Shown here in pieces: positions 50,783 through 59,608 of a DNA stretch of 64,000 bases (the first letter of the stretch is position 1; each line of letters begins with the position of its first letter). The notes below the pieces were generated by a model, which saw nothing but the letters and a program-made list of their open reading frames with translations, searched no databases and was not told the origin of the DNA. The stretch is from Chryseobacterium sp. MFBS3-17 (lineage in GTDB: Bacteria > Bacteroidota > Bacteroidia > Flavobacteriales > Weeksellaceae), in NCBI RefSeq assembly GCF_020687745.1, contig NZ_JAJEWK010000011.1, positions 1-64,000 on the forward strand, in the 5' to 3' direction. The translations under genes and the position numbers were made by a program.

Positions 50783-52186
50783 TTAGCCGAAGAACAGATA
50801 GGCCAGTCCGATGGCGGTGATGATGCCTACCAGGTCTGCCAGAAGCATGGCTCCCACGGTATAACGGGTGTTTTTAATGGATACTGCGCCATAGTACACG
50901 GCGATTACGTAGAATGTAGTGTCCGAACTTCCCTGCAGAACCCCTGCCAGTCTGCTGGCAAAACTATCGGGCCCGAAAGTGGTCATGGTATCTACCATCA
51001 TCCCGCGGGCACCTGATCCAGACAGTGGCTTGATGAGTGCCGTAGGTAATCCGTCTACAAACCGGGTATCTGCACCGGCATAGGCAGCCAGCCATTTCAT
51101 GCCGTCTATTATCACCTCAAAAACTCCGGAAGTACGCAGAAGGGAAATGGCGATGAGCATCCCTACAAGATACGGAATGATTTTCACACAGGTCCAGAAT
51201 CCTTCTTTGGCTCCTTCTATAAAGGCATCAAAGACATTTATTTTTTTATAAATCCCGCCCAGTACAATGGCAAAGAAAATGAGAAGGATGATTCCGTTGC
51301 TCAGAACCTTGGAGAAACTGGCGAGTTCTTCCTGACTCAGCCGTACCAGAAATACCACCAGAGCAGCAATGATGGCTGAAATGCCCCCCACATAAGCCAG
51401 TACAACTGGTTGAAAAAGATTGATTTTCTGTTTCAGGGACACAATAATCATGGCGGCCATGGTGGCGGCAAAGGTTGCAATGAGGCAGGGCAGAAAGACA
51501 TCGGTAGGGTTTTCTGCACCCATACTGGCGCGTATGGCGATGATGGAAACCGGAATCAACGTAAGGCCGCTGGCATGCAGAGCCAGAAACATAATCTGAG
51601 CATTGCTCGCTCGCTCGGTAGAAGGATTGAGCGTTTGCAGGCTTTCCATGGCTTTAAGCCCAAAGGGCGTTGCTGCATTGTCCAGTCCCAGTAGATTGGC
51701 ACTGAAGTTCAGCATCATGTGCCCGAAGGACGGATGGTTTTTGGGCACTTCGGGGAAGAGTTTGGAGAAAAATGGCTGAATCATACGGGAAAGCAGATTG
51801 ATGCCCCCGGCTTTTTCGGCAATGCCCATAAAGCCCATAAATAAGGTCATGATACCGATAAGTCCCAGGCAGATTTTCACGGCAGTTTCTGAAGTCCCGA
51901 TCACTCCGTCTGTAGCCTGAACGCGGTACACTTCAACATGCTGCTGCCCGAGATCTGCTTTGTAACCGATATGATTGTTTTCATAATGTCCTGTGCCGAG
52001 CAGAGCCTGCTTTGCTTCTGCCGTCATTTCAGCCATGGGTTTCTGGGTAATGGCTATGGTGTCACCGCCTTTGCCTACTACCATATCATTATAAATATCA
52101 TGGTATCCCGGAACGAAGAGATATTTGATGCTGGCCACCACAATGGCGATAATGATAAATGCTGACCAGATTCTGCTTAATACCAT
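50783..52186 (-). CDS. SpmA/SpmB-type nucleoside-recognition (Gate) membrane protein
   Basis: 467 residues with 11-12 hydrophobic segments. Two Gate (nucleoside recognition) domains in a row: the first carries GLDNAATPFGLKAMESLQ and the second GGIYKKINVFDAFIEGAKEGFWTCVKIIPYLVGMLIAISLL and PLSGSGARGMMVD. Together they look like a SpmA-SpmB fusion, here in a non-sporulating organism. Other names used for the family are 'spore maturation protein'. Substrate unknown; it probably moves a solute across the inner membrane. Confidence 0.85.
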   Translation of the reverse strand: MVLSRIWSAFIIIAIVVASIKYLFVPGYHDIYNDMVVGKGGDTIAITQKPMAEMTAEAKQALLGTGHYENNHIGYKADLGQQHVEVYRVQATDGVIGTSETAVKICLGLIGIMTLFMGFMGIAEKAGGINLLSRMIQPFFSKLFPEVPKNHPSFGHMMLNFSANLLGLDNAATPFGLKAMESLQTLNPSTERASNAQIMFLALHASGLTLIPVSIIAIRASMGAENPTDVFLPCLIATFAATMAAMIIVSLKQKINLFQPVVLAYVGGISAIIAALVVFLVRLSQEELASFSKVLSNGIILLIFFAIVLGGIYKKINVFDAFIEGAKEGFWTCVKIIPYLVGMLIAISLLRTSGVFEVIIDGMKWLAAYAGADTRFVDGLPTALIKPLSGSGARGMMVDTMTTFGPDSFASRLAGVLQGSSDTTFYVIAVYYGAVSIKNTRYTVGAMLLADLVGIITAIGLAYLFFG

Positions 52187-52261
52187 TTTTTGAAAATTTT
52201 TGATAAAAATAAGTTTTTTAACTCAGCAATGTCAAAAATCATGATTTATATCTGAAAAATT

Positions 52262-52294
52262 TTTGATTCATCAGTGCAAAGTTTTGTAACTTTA
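52262..52294 (+). promoter_or_regulatory. Bacteroidota-type promoter of the EF-G paralogue
   Basis: TTTG at 52262-52265, a 21-bp spacer and TAACTTTA at 52287-52294, one mismatch in the -7 box, 77 bp upstream of the ATG. Confidence 0.5.
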
Positions 52295-52371
52295 GTTCTC
52301 CAAAAAAATCCAAATGCACACCATTTCGTTTTTTGAAGGCTTGATAGAGAAACAGTTAAAAAATCTATATT

Positions 52372-54498
52372 ATGAGTGCACACACAAAAAATTTACGAAA
52401 TGTGGTCACATTGGGGCATTCCGGTTCCGGTAAGACCACGCTTATAGAGGCCATGTTATTTGAAGGCGGAGCCATTAAGCGCAGGGGAAGTATAGAAGGG
52501 CACAATACGGTAAGTGACAATACCGATCTGGAGCATGAAAGGGAAGCCACCATTTTTTCTCACCAGATGTTTGTGAACTGGCGCAAAAACAAAATCAACG
52601 TGATTGATACCCCGGGATTTGATGATTTCGTAGGGGGTGTGATTGCCTCACTGAAAGTGGCAGATACGGCACTCATTGTACTGAATGCTGCGGGTGGTGT
52701 AGAAGTAGGAACCGAACTGGTGTGGGAGTATGTGGAGCAGTTTGAAACGCCTGCAATTTTTGTCATCAACCAGATGGATCATCCGAAAGCTGATTTTGAA
52801 GCGACATTACAGCAGGCAAAAGAACGTTTTGGCAGCAAACTGGTGCCGTTGCAGTATCCGCTGAACTCCGGTGATGGATTTAACAGGATTGTAGATGCTC
52901 TGCGCATGGTCATGTATGAATTTCCCACTGAAGGTGGTAAACCGGATAAAAAGCCGATCCCCGAAAGTGAAATGGCCAGAACTGTGGAGATGCATAATGC
53001 ACTTGTGGAAATTGCAGCAGAGAATGAAGAGGGTCTCATGGAAAAATACTTTGAAGCGGGCACCCTGTCTGAAGAAGAGTTGGCCAAAGGAATCACCATA
53101 GCGCTGGCGCATCAGCAGTTTTTCCCGGTATTTGTGGCCTCCGGACTCAAAGATATGGGCAGCGGCAGAATCATGGGATTTCTGGAAGATATAGCGCCCT
53201 CACCGGCAGATCGCCCCAACCGGGTGATGGAAGACGGCTCCGAAGTAGCCTATGACCCCAACGGTAAAACCACCCTTTTTATTTATAAAACCAGTTCTGA
53301 ACCTCAGGTCGGGCTGCTTTCTTATTTTAAAGTCATCTCCGGAACACTGAAGCCGGGAGATGAACTGGTGAATGCAGATACCGGTGAGACAGAGCGCATT
53401 GCGCAAATTTTTGTTTCTGAAGGTAAGGACCGCACACCGGTGAATATGCTGGAGGCGGGCGACCTGGGGGTTACGGTAAAGCTGAAATCCGTGCGCACCA
53501 ATCATACACTCAATTCCAGAGGAACAGACCGTAAGGTAAGGCCGATGCAATTCCCTGAAAGCAGAATCCGCAAAGCCGTTTTTGCAGAAAATACTGCCGA
53601 TACGGAAAAACTGTTTGCAGCGCTGAATAAAATTAAAGAGGAAGACCCTACGCTGATACTGGAAATAGATCAGGATACCCACGAAACCGTGCTGGGCGGC
53701 CAGGGACAATTACACATTGACCTCGTGAAGTACAGACTGGAGAAAGAATACGGCGTGAATATGCTGATGAGAAACCCCAGAATCTCTTACCGGGAAACCA
53801 TCACCGGTAGCGCCGATGCAGAATACCGCCACAAAAAACAATCGGGCGGGGCAGGACAGTTTGGCGAAATCCATATGCGTGTAGAGAATTATGATGAAGG
53901 CATGGAAGACCCGAAAGGCATGAACATCCGGCAGAAAGATATTGAAGAACTTCCGTGGGGCGGTACTCTGGCCTTTTATTGGTGCATTGTGGGCGGAGCT
54001 ATAGACAACCGTTATATCGGCGCTATTAAAAAAGGAATTATGCAGCAGATGAAAAACGGACCCCTTACCGGTTCTCCATGCCAGAATATCCGGGTTGCTG
54101 TATATGACGGCAAAATGCACAGTGTAGACAGCAACGATATTTCCTTCCAGCTGGCTGCTTCGGGAGCGTTCAGGGAGGCATTCAGCAAAGCCAATCCGCA
54201 ATTGCTGGAACCGGTGTACCGGGTAGAAATCCTGTGTCCCGATGAGAGTACCGGAGATGTGATGGGTGATCTGCAGACCCGCCGTGCCATGATTTCCGGC
54301 ATGGATACGGAAGGGCATTATCAGAAAATTTTGGCAGACGTGCCGCTGGCGGAGATGAATGATTATGGCTCCACGCTGCGGTCCATAACAGGTGGTAAAG
54401 CCAAGTTTCTCATGAAATTTGCGGAATACCAGCTGGTTCCTCAGAATGTACAGCAGCATCTTATGAAGAGACATGCAGAGGAAAAGGTAGAAGCCTGA
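52372..54498 (+). CDS. elongation factor G paralogue (EF-G2-like)
   Basis: 708 residues with the five EF-G domains. P-loop GHSGSGKTTLIEAM, G4 NQMDHPKAD in place of NKMD, and switch II DTPGFDDF instead of DTPGH: the His that positions the attacking water in EF-G (His91-92 in E. coli) is a Phe. The C-terminal domains IV and V hold RRAMISGMDTEGHYQKI. A Bacteroides EF-G2 is known to drive translocation without GTP hydrolysis; this protein may work the same way. It is not the main fusA, which normally lies near the ribosomal protein genes. Single gene with its own promoter. Confidence 0.88.
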   Translation: MSAHTKNLRNVVTLGHSGSGKTTLIEAMLFEGGAIKRRGSIEGHNTVSDNTDLEHEREATIFSHQMFVNWRKNKINVIDTPGFDDFVGGVIASLKVADTALIVLNAAGGVEVGTELVWEYVEQFETPAIFVINQMDHPKADFEATLQQAKERFGSKLVPLQYPLNSGDGFNRIVDALRMVMYEFPTEGGKPDKKPIPESEMARTVEMHNALVEIAAENEEGLMEKYFEAGTLSEEELAKGITIALAHQQFFPVFVASGLKDMGSGRIMGFLEDIAPSPADRPNRVMEDGSEVAYDPNGKTTLFIYKTSSEPQVGLLSYFKVISGTLKPGDELVNADTGETERIAQIFVSEGKDRTPVNMLEAGDLGVTVKLKSVRTNHTLNSRGTDRKVRPMQFPESRIRKAVFAENTADTEKLFAALNKIKEEDPTLILEIDQDTHETVLGGQGQLHIDLVKYRLEKEYGVNMLMRNPRISYRETITGSADAEYRHKKQSGGAGQFGEIHMRVENYDEGMEDPKGMNIRQKDIEELPWGGTLAFYWCIVGGAIDNRYIGAIKKGIMQQMKNGPLTGSPCQNIRVAVYDGKMHSVDSNDISFQLAASGAFREAFSKANPQLLEPVYRVEILCPDESTGDVMGDLQTRRAMISGMDTEGHYQKILADVPLAEMNDYGSTLRSITGGKAKFLMKFAEYQLVPQNVQQHLMKRHAEEKVEA

Positions 54499-54525
54499 GA
54501 CTACGGTTTCTTCAGATTAAAATAT

Positions 54526-54549
54526 ACAGCCCGCCGGAAAGCGGGCTGT
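54526..54549. terminator. Terminator hairpin between EF-G paralogue and DUF6973-like gene
   Basis: A perfect 9-bp stem ACAGCCCGC/GCGGGCTGT with a 6-base loop. Genes on both sides converge on it; the T run is short. Confidence 0.7.
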
Positions 54550-54556
54550 TGTGCTG

Positions 54557-55069
54557 TTATTTTTCCAGATACACCAGTACATGTCCCGGCTTTTGTTCCA
54601 AATCGGTCAGGAGAATGGCGTCCCGGGTCATGCTTTTCAGCTTTTCCACAAAGAAACCGGCTTCAAAGAACTGCCGGTGTATGCCTTCCAGCATTTCCAT
54701 GAAAAGATCCATACCCACCTGGTTATTGTGAAGATCCATTTTGGTTTCCAGCGGTTTATTCGGGAAAAGTTCTTCGTGCATATCGGTGATTCGTTTGCAG
54801 AATTTCAGGGATTTTTTTGGCGATGAAATCTTACAGCAGTACATCATAATCAGACAGGTCCACAGCGCATGCCGGAACGCATTGCCCACTCCATTGGCCG
54901 AACTGGTTTCCGGAAAATTTTTGTGTGCGATGGCGAAAGACTGTATCGTGGCATAGAAACCCAAAAGAGACAGCAGCGGATGGGGAACCGTAATCCTGAG
55001 CAAGGTGATAATCTTTCGGAAACTCAGCGTAGAGAGCGTCTTGAATAATATGAGGGTGACTTTCCGCAT
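54557..55069 (-). CDS. DUF6973-like protein
   Basis: 170 residues from ATG 55069, chosen because the open frame further upstream crosses a strong terminator. Two membrane-like stretches at the N-terminus, then the pattern NGVGNAFRHALWTCLIMMY, MHEELFP and MDLHNNQVGMDLF, with paired His/Asn/Asp residues that suggest a metal site. The N-x-x-x-NAFRHALW ... HE ... DLHNNxxG pattern matches DUF6973-type proteins. Function unknown. Confidence 0.65.
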   Translation of the reverse strand: MRKVTLILFKTLSTLSFRKIITLLRITVPHPLLSLLGFYATIQSFAIAHKNFPETSSANGVGNAFRHALWTCLIMMYCCKISSPKKSLKFCKRITDMHEELFPNKPLETKMDLHNNQVGMDLFMEMLEGIHRQFFEAGFFVEKLKSMTRDAILLTDLEQKPGHVLVYLEK

Positions 55070-55072
55070 CGC

Positions 55073-55100
55073 AAAAAATCTCACCGGCGGCGGTGAGATT
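55073..55100 (-). terminator. Terminator of accD
   Basis: On the minus strand, a 10-bp stem AATCTCACCG/CGGTGAGATT with a CCGC loop is followed by six T residues. It lies 15 bp after the accD stop codon and 4 bp before the next ATG, which fixes that start. Confidence 0.8.
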
Positions 55101-55114
55101 CGGATCATTTTCGA

Positions 55115-55969
55115 TTAGTGTACGTTACTTAAAAGCCTTACGGTTTTGGAAACGGTTTCTTTAATCTCGGTTCTGCGTACGATGAAATCCACAAAGCCTT
55201 TTTCCTGAATGAATTCCGAAGTCTGGAATCCTTCCGGCAGGTCGCGGCCTATGGTTTCTTTGATGACGCGTGGACCTGCAAATCCGATCAGAGCGCCCGG
55301 TTCTGCCATAATGATATCCGCCGTCATGGCAAAAGAGGCGGTAATCCCTCCAAAGGTAGGGTCACAGAGATAAGCGATGTACGGAAGTCTGGCTTCAGAA
55401 AGCTGCGCCAGTTTACTTTGAACCTTGGCCAGCTGCATCAGGGAATACGTTGCTTCCTGCATTCTGGCACCGCCGGACTGGCAGATGATCATGTACGGAA
55501 GTTTGTGTTCCATGCAGTAATCTACCGCACGGCGTATCTTTTCGCCCATTACAGATCCCAGCGAACCTCCGATGAAAGAAAAATCCATACAGGAAACCAC
55601 CATTTTGGTTCCGTTTACTTCACCGGTGGCATTCCGGATGGAATCGGTAAGTTTGGTTTTGGCTTTTACCTCTTTCAGACGGTCTGTGTAGGATTTGGTA
55701 TCTTTAAAATTCAGGATATCTACACTTTCCACATTTTTGTCCAGTTCCGTGTATTTACCATTGTCAAAAAGCATTTCAAAAAACTCTTCGCTTCCTATGC
55801 GGACGTGAAATCCGTCTTCCGGGGAAACATAATTGTTTTTTTTCAGCTCGTCATGTTCCACAATTTTTCCCGAAGGGGTCTGATGCCAGAGTCCTTTCGG
55901 AACATCCTTTTTATCTTCGGTAGATGTGGTGATATTTTTTTCTTTTCTTTTAAACCAGTCAAATGCCAT
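55115..55969 (-). CDS. accD: acetyl-CoA carboxylase carboxyltransferase subunit beta, without zinc-ribbon cysteines
   Basis: 284 residues of the biotin-dependent carboxyltransferase. Crotonase-like core: [45 protein letters not shown] and [12 protein letters not shown]. The E. coli AccD zinc ribbon (two CxxC pairs) is changed: [31 protein letters not shown] keeps the spacing but has no cysteine. I recall such forms in other Chryseobacterium-type bacteria. It makes malonyl-CoA together with AccA, which is not in the window. Confidence 0.93.
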   Translation of the reverse strand: MAFDWFKRKEKNITTSTEDKKDVPKGLWHQTPSGKIVEHDELKKNNYVSPEDGFHVRIGSEEFFEMLFDNGKYTELDKNVESVDILNFKDTKSYTDRLKEVKAKTKLTDSIRNATGEVNGTKMVVSCMDFSFIGGSLGSVMGEKIRRAVDYCMEHKLPYMIICQSGGARMQEATYSLMQLAKVQSKLAQLSEARLPYIAYLCDPTFGGITASFAMTADIIMAEPGALIGFAGPRVIKETIGRDLPEGFQTSEFIQEKGFVDFIVRRTEIKETVSKTVRLLSNVH

Positions 55970-56088
55970 CTGCTTGAAATGTTAAATTAAATTGTGTGCG
56001 TACTGAATCAGAAGATTCAGCGCCTGCAAATTTAGGCTATAAAGTTTAAAATTTTGTCATTATTCAAACTTTATAGCCCGCTTTTGAT

Positions 56089-57159
56089 TTATTTGAGTGT
56101 ATTCACGTTGTTCAGATCTTCGAAGGCCTGAACCAGACGTGTGCCGAAAGTTTCTTCTCCTTTTCTGAGCCATACTCTCGGATCATAGAATTTTTTATTG
56201 GGTTTGTCATCTCCTTCCGGGTTGCCAATCTGGGTTTTCAGGTATTCCAGTTTTTCTACCATATAATCGCGGACTCCCTCAGTGTAAGCAAACTGCAGGT
56301 CAGTATCAATATTCATTTTGATGACGCCGTAATCGATGGCTTCACGGATTTCTTCCAGGCTGGATCCGGAGCCGCCATGGAATACAAAGTTCACAGGTTT
56401 CTCACCGGTATTGAATTTTTCCTGAACAAATTTCTGAGAATTATCCAAAATTACAGGGGTCAGTTTCACATTACCCGGTTTGTACACGCCGTGTACGTTT
56501 CCGAAGGCTGCCGCAACCGTAAAATGCGGAGAAATTGCTTTCAGCTTTTCATAGGCATAAGCTACTTCGTCTGGCTGGGTGTATAATTTGGAAGAATCCA
56601 CCCCGGTATTATCTACACCGTCTTCCTCTCCGCCGGTTACACCGAGTTCTATTTCCAGGGTCATGTCCATTTTGGCCATGCGCTCAAAATAACGGCAGGA
56701 GATTTCCATATTTTCTTCCAGAGGTTCTTCAGAGAGATCCAGCATGTGGGAAGAATACAGAGATTTTCCGGTTCTTTTATAATATTCTTCACTGGCATCC
56801 AGCAAGCCGTCAATCCAGGGTAAAAGTTTCTTGGCACAGTGGTCTGTATGAAGAATTACGGTAGCACCATAGGCTTCTGCCAGGGTGTGAATGTGGTGTG
56901 CACCGGCAATCCCACCCAGTATTGCAGATTTTTGCGCTTCTGCGCTCAATCCTTTACCGGCGTTGAAAGCCGCTCCGCCATTAGAGAACTGAATGATTAC
57001 CGGAGCGTTCAGTCTGGCCGCTGTTTCCATAGTGGCGTTCACATTGCTGGAGCCAATCACATTTACCGCCGGAAGCGCAAATTTGTTTTCTTTTGCATAC
57101 TGAAAAATGTCTGTAACCATTTGTCCTGTGGCAACACCTGCCGGAAACATTCTGCTCAT
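56089..57159 (-). CDS. fbaA: class II fructose-bisphosphate aldolase
   Basis: 356 residues of the E. coli FbaA (class IIA) type. Zinc ligands are visible in VILHTDHCAKKLLPW, NVHGVYKPGNV and NFVFHGGSGSS, and the catalytic Asp lies in the first motif. N-terminal AVNVIGSSNVNATMETAARLNAPVIIQFSNGG is characteristic. It cleaves fructose-1,6-bisphosphate in glycolysis and gluconeogenesis. A single gene with its own promoter. Confidence 0.95.
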   Translation of the reverse strand: MSRMFPAGVATGQMVTDIFQYAKENKFALPAVNVIGSSNVNATMETAARLNAPVIIQFSNGGAAFNAGKGLSAEAQKSAILGGIAGAHHIHTLAEAYGATVILHTDHCAKKLLPWIDGLLDASEEYYKRTGKSLYSSHMLDLSEEPLEENMEISCRYFERMAKMDMTLEIELGVTGGEEDGVDNTGVDSSKLYTQPDEVAYAYEKLKAISPHFTVAAAFGNVHGVYKPGNVKLTPVILDNSQKFVQEKFNTGEKPVNFVFHGGSGSSLEEIREAIDYGVIKMNIDTDLQFAYTEGVRDYMVEKLEYLKTQIGNPEGDDKPNKKFYDPRVWLRKGEETFGTRLVQAFEDLNNVNTLK

Positions 57160-57205
57160 AATTTTTTTGATTTTTTAAGATTATTGTGTTCAGATTTTTA
57201 TGCAG

Positions 57206-57237
57206 TAAAGTTAAGGAAATTTACGGGAACAGGTCAA
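57206..57237 (-). promoter_or_regulatory. Bacteroidota-type promoter of fbaA
   Basis: On the minus strand, TTG at 57237-57235, a 21-bp spacer and TAACTTTA at 57213-57206, one mismatch in the -7 box, 47 bp upstream of the ATG. It overlaps the end of nadK. Confidence 0.45.
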
Positions 57238-58100
57238 TTCCTTTTGTCTTTTCCCCAAAGCAGCCTTTCCCGCAGTTTATCATAGAAAGTAATGTCTTTC
57301 GGCAGCAGCAGATGCAGCTCAAAAGGTGCTTTTTTCACCCGCACCTCTTCATCAATATCCAGTTCGTATAATCTGGAATCCAGGGAGAGTGAATAGCTGG
57401 GTACCCGGCTTTCTACCTTCAGGCGTATTTCTACATCATCCTTCAGGACGATGGGGCGTACATTCAGATTATGGGGAGCAATGGGCGTCAGTACAAAGTT
57501 ATCATTGGTAGGCGCTATGATGGGGCCGCCACAACTGAGCGAGTAGGCGGTAGATCCTGTAGGGGTAGATACAATAAGGCCGTCTGCCCAGAAAACGGTG
57601 AGGAAATCATCATTGATGTAGGTGTCTACCGTTACCATAGCCGTGGTTTCCTTCCGTACAATGCTCAGGTCATTCAGCGCATAGGGGAATGAAATGTTGT
57701 TTTTTTCTGTAAATACTTCTATGACAGACCGTTTGCTCAGAATCAGATCTCCGGCCATGATACAGTCAATATTTTTGAATATATCTTCTTTACTGAAGCT
57801 GGCCAGAAAGCCCAGTCTGCCGGTATTGACACCGATCACCGGAATCTGAAGGTCCTGAATGTAAATCAGAGCATTCAGAATGGTACCGTCTCCTCCGAAA
57901 CTGAAGAAAAAATCTACTTCATGGTTTTTCAGATCATCCCGGGAGGCAAAGGTCTGAAAGTCTCTGGAGAACTGAAGATTCTGGGCGGTAGTTTCGTGCA
58001 GTACAGATTCTATATTACGGCCCGCCAGTTCAGAAATAAATCTGCTCAGGTAAAGGAAGGTGTCCAGGTCTGTTTTTTGCGAATATATAGCAGCTTTCAT
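57234..58100 (-). CDS. nadK: NAD kinase
   Basis: 288 residues. Phosphorylates NAD to NADP. GGDGT motif in FFFSFGGDGTILNAL, NTGRLGFLASF, then TPTGSTAYSLSCGGPI and ITPIAPHNLNVRPIVL, all diagnostic. It follows the CBS-domain gene by 15 bp and shares its direction, so they are probably co-transcribed. Confidence 0.95.
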   Translation of the reverse strand: MKAAIYSQKTDLDTFLYLSRFISELAGRNIESVLHETTAQNLQFSRDFQTFASRDDLKNHEVDFFFSFGGDGTILNALIYIQDLQIPVIGVNTGRLGFLASFSKEDIFKNIDCIMAGDLILSKRSVIEVFTEKNNISFPYALNDLSIVRKETTAMVTVDTYINDDFLTVFWADGLIVSTPTGSTAYSLSCGGPIIAPTNDNFVLTPIAPHNLNVRPIVLKDDVEIRLKVESRVPSYSLSLDSRLYELDIDEEVRVKKAPFELHLLLPKDITFYDKLRERLLWGKDKRN

Positions 58101-58115
58101 GTGTACCTGTGCGTA

Positions 58116-58769
58116 TTAAAATTCCAGATATTTCTGAAAGAAACCAAAACGGTCTTTCAGCAAGTCTTCTTTTTCGTCGTTATAATGTTTGTGAACTACA
58201 TGGTAACCATATCTCTCGAACGTTTCATCAATTGAGGTAAGGTTTTCACTGCTGATTTTAAGCGTAAGCCAGAAATTATCTTCGTTAATGGCGCTCACAT
58301 AGCATCCGTAGATTTTGGCGTTGTTGGACTCTACAATTCTTGCAATTTCCGTAAAAGAATAATGTTTGCTCGTAGTCTGTATGGTGAGAATGGCTCCCGG
58401 CTCAGAGAATAAGGGATATTTTGAGAATTCATTAAAAATGTCGTCACACGAGATATACCCCAGATATTTCTCAGTAAGTCCAATAACCGGTACTACATTC
58501 GCATTAAAGATATGAAAAAGTTTTACCGTATCCAGAATACTGCCATCTTCCAGAATTGCAAATCTTTCGAAATGGATTTCCAGACTTCCCAATGTTCCTT
58601 CCGGGCTCTCCTCCAGAAAACTCTGGCTCAGCGCCCCTGCAAACACGCCTTGTTTTTTAATAAAGACGTGTGAGTACCCGAATTCTTTGGCAAACTCACA
58701 GGCTTCCTCTATAGAATCCGACCAGTTGAAGGCAGGATAATCTTTCGAAATATAATCCTTAATAAACAT
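58116..58769 (-). CDS. CBS-domain protein
   Basis: 217 residues from ATG 58769 (MFIKDYISKDYPAFNW); the upstream part of the frame looks non-coding. Two CBS repeats form a Bateman module (about 15-130, with ILDTVKLFHIFNANVVPVIGLTEKYLGYIS as the second), and an ACT-like C-terminal region (AILTIQTTSKHYSFTEIARIVESNNAKIYGCYV). Likely binds an adenine nucleotide and regulates a partner. It sits upstream of nadK, so NAD(P) metabolism is a plausible context. Confidence 0.8.
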   Translation of the reverse strand: MFIKDYISKDYPAFNWSDSIEEACEFAKEFGYSHVFIKKQGVFAGALSQSFLEESPEGTLGSLEIHFERFAILEDGSILDTVKLFHIFNANVVPVIGLTEKYLGYISCDDIFNEFSKYPLFSEPGAILTIQTTSKHYSFTEIARIVESNNAKIYGCYVSAINEDNFWLTLKISSENLTSIDETFERYGYHVVHKHYNDEKEDLLKDRFGFFQKYLEF

Positions 58770-58838
58770 TACGCTAAAATAATAAAAAATACAGAAAATA
58801 ACAGACCGATGTGCATTTTGAAAAAAAGTAAAAATAAA

Positions 58839-58871
58839 TTTGGAGGGTGTCATTCTAAAAATGTATCTTTG
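58839..58871 (+). promoter_or_regulatory. Bacteroidota-type promoter on the plus strand, no gene downstream
   Basis: TTTG at 58839-58842, a 21-bp spacer and TATCTTTG at 58864-58871, both boxes perfect. No ORF follows in that direction; a hairpin terminator comes 37 bp later. Confidence 0.6.
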
Positions 58872-58875
58872 TCGC

Positions 58876-58943
58876 CTTTCATTTTTACTTTTTATTAGAT
58901 TTATTTCAAACTGCATTGTCCATCAGGGTTTTGCAGTTTTTTT
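58876..58943 (+). ncRNA. candidate short sRNA ending at a terminator
   Basis: From the predicted start about 5 bp after the -7 box to a terminator: 8-bp perfect stem AAACTGCA/TGCAGTTT (58908-58915 and 58932-58939), then seven T residues to 58943. The RNA would be about 65-70 nt with no start codon. The minus-strand genes on either side (a CBS-protein start and a methyltransferase end) do not explain a plus-strand promoter. Confidence 0.4.
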
Positions 58944-59481
58944 ATTTTAAATTTCTGAAAAACTCCCACATCATGATTCCCCCGCATACCGAGACATTCA
59001 GGGAGTGCTTGGTTCCCATCTGGGGTATTTCTATAAAATCATCATACAGCGGGAGTGCTTCTGCAGTAAGTCCCTCCACTTCATTGCCCAGTACCAGCGC
59101 ATATTTCTGACCTTTCTCTATGCTGTAATTTTCTGCACTGATGCTGTCTGTGGTTTGTTCTATTCCGGCTATAAGGTAGCCTTCCTTCCGCAATTGCTGC
59201 AATGCGTCTGCTATATTTTCTTCATATTGCCAGCTTACACTTTCTGTGGCGCCCAGTGCCGCTTTGTGAATTTCTCTGTGCGGGGGCACAGGGGTAATGC
59301 CGCACAATACGATTTTCTCTGCAATAAAAGCATCGGCTGTACGGAAGATGGCGCCTACATTATGCATGCTGCGCACATTGTCCAGTACCACCACCATCGG
59401 AATTTTTTCCAGTTGCCTGAAGCCTTCCACATCAATCCTTCCCAGTTCTTCCAGTTTCAGTTTTTTTGTCTGCTTGTTCAT
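58942..59481 (-). CDS. TrmH-family RNA methyltransferase
   Basis: 179 residues of the SpoU/TrmH knotted methyltransferases. Motif 1 VVLDNVRSMHNVGAIFRTADAF, motif 2 YALVLGNEVEGL and motif 3 IEIPQMGTKHSLNVSVCGGIMMWEF are all present. It methylates a ribose 2'-OH of tRNA or rRNA; the target base cannot be told. It has no extra N-terminal domain. Divergent from mutS. Confidence 0.92.
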   Translation of the reverse strand: MNKQTKKLKLEELGRIDVEGFRQLEKIPMVVVLDNVRSMHNVGAIFRTADAFIAEKIVLCGITPVPPHREIHKAALGATESVSWQYEENIADALQQLRKEGYLIAGIEQTTDSISAENYSIEKGQKYALVLGNEVEGLTAEALPLYDDFIEIPQMGTKHSLNVSVCGGIMMWEFFRNLK

Positions 59482-59608
59482 GATACCGGCAAAGATAAAG
59501 CATTAACCCGAAAGAAACCTGAAGAGATACCCGCACTGTGCTCTTTGTGCCACTTCAGTTTTTTGATTAAATTATTTGTATTTTTACGCTCCAATTTTTC
59601 TGAAAATC

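Noticed and set aside
53710-54474. 254-codon minus-strand frame inside the EF-G paralogue
   Set aside because: The plus-strand protein is full-length; the reverse frame has no family signature.
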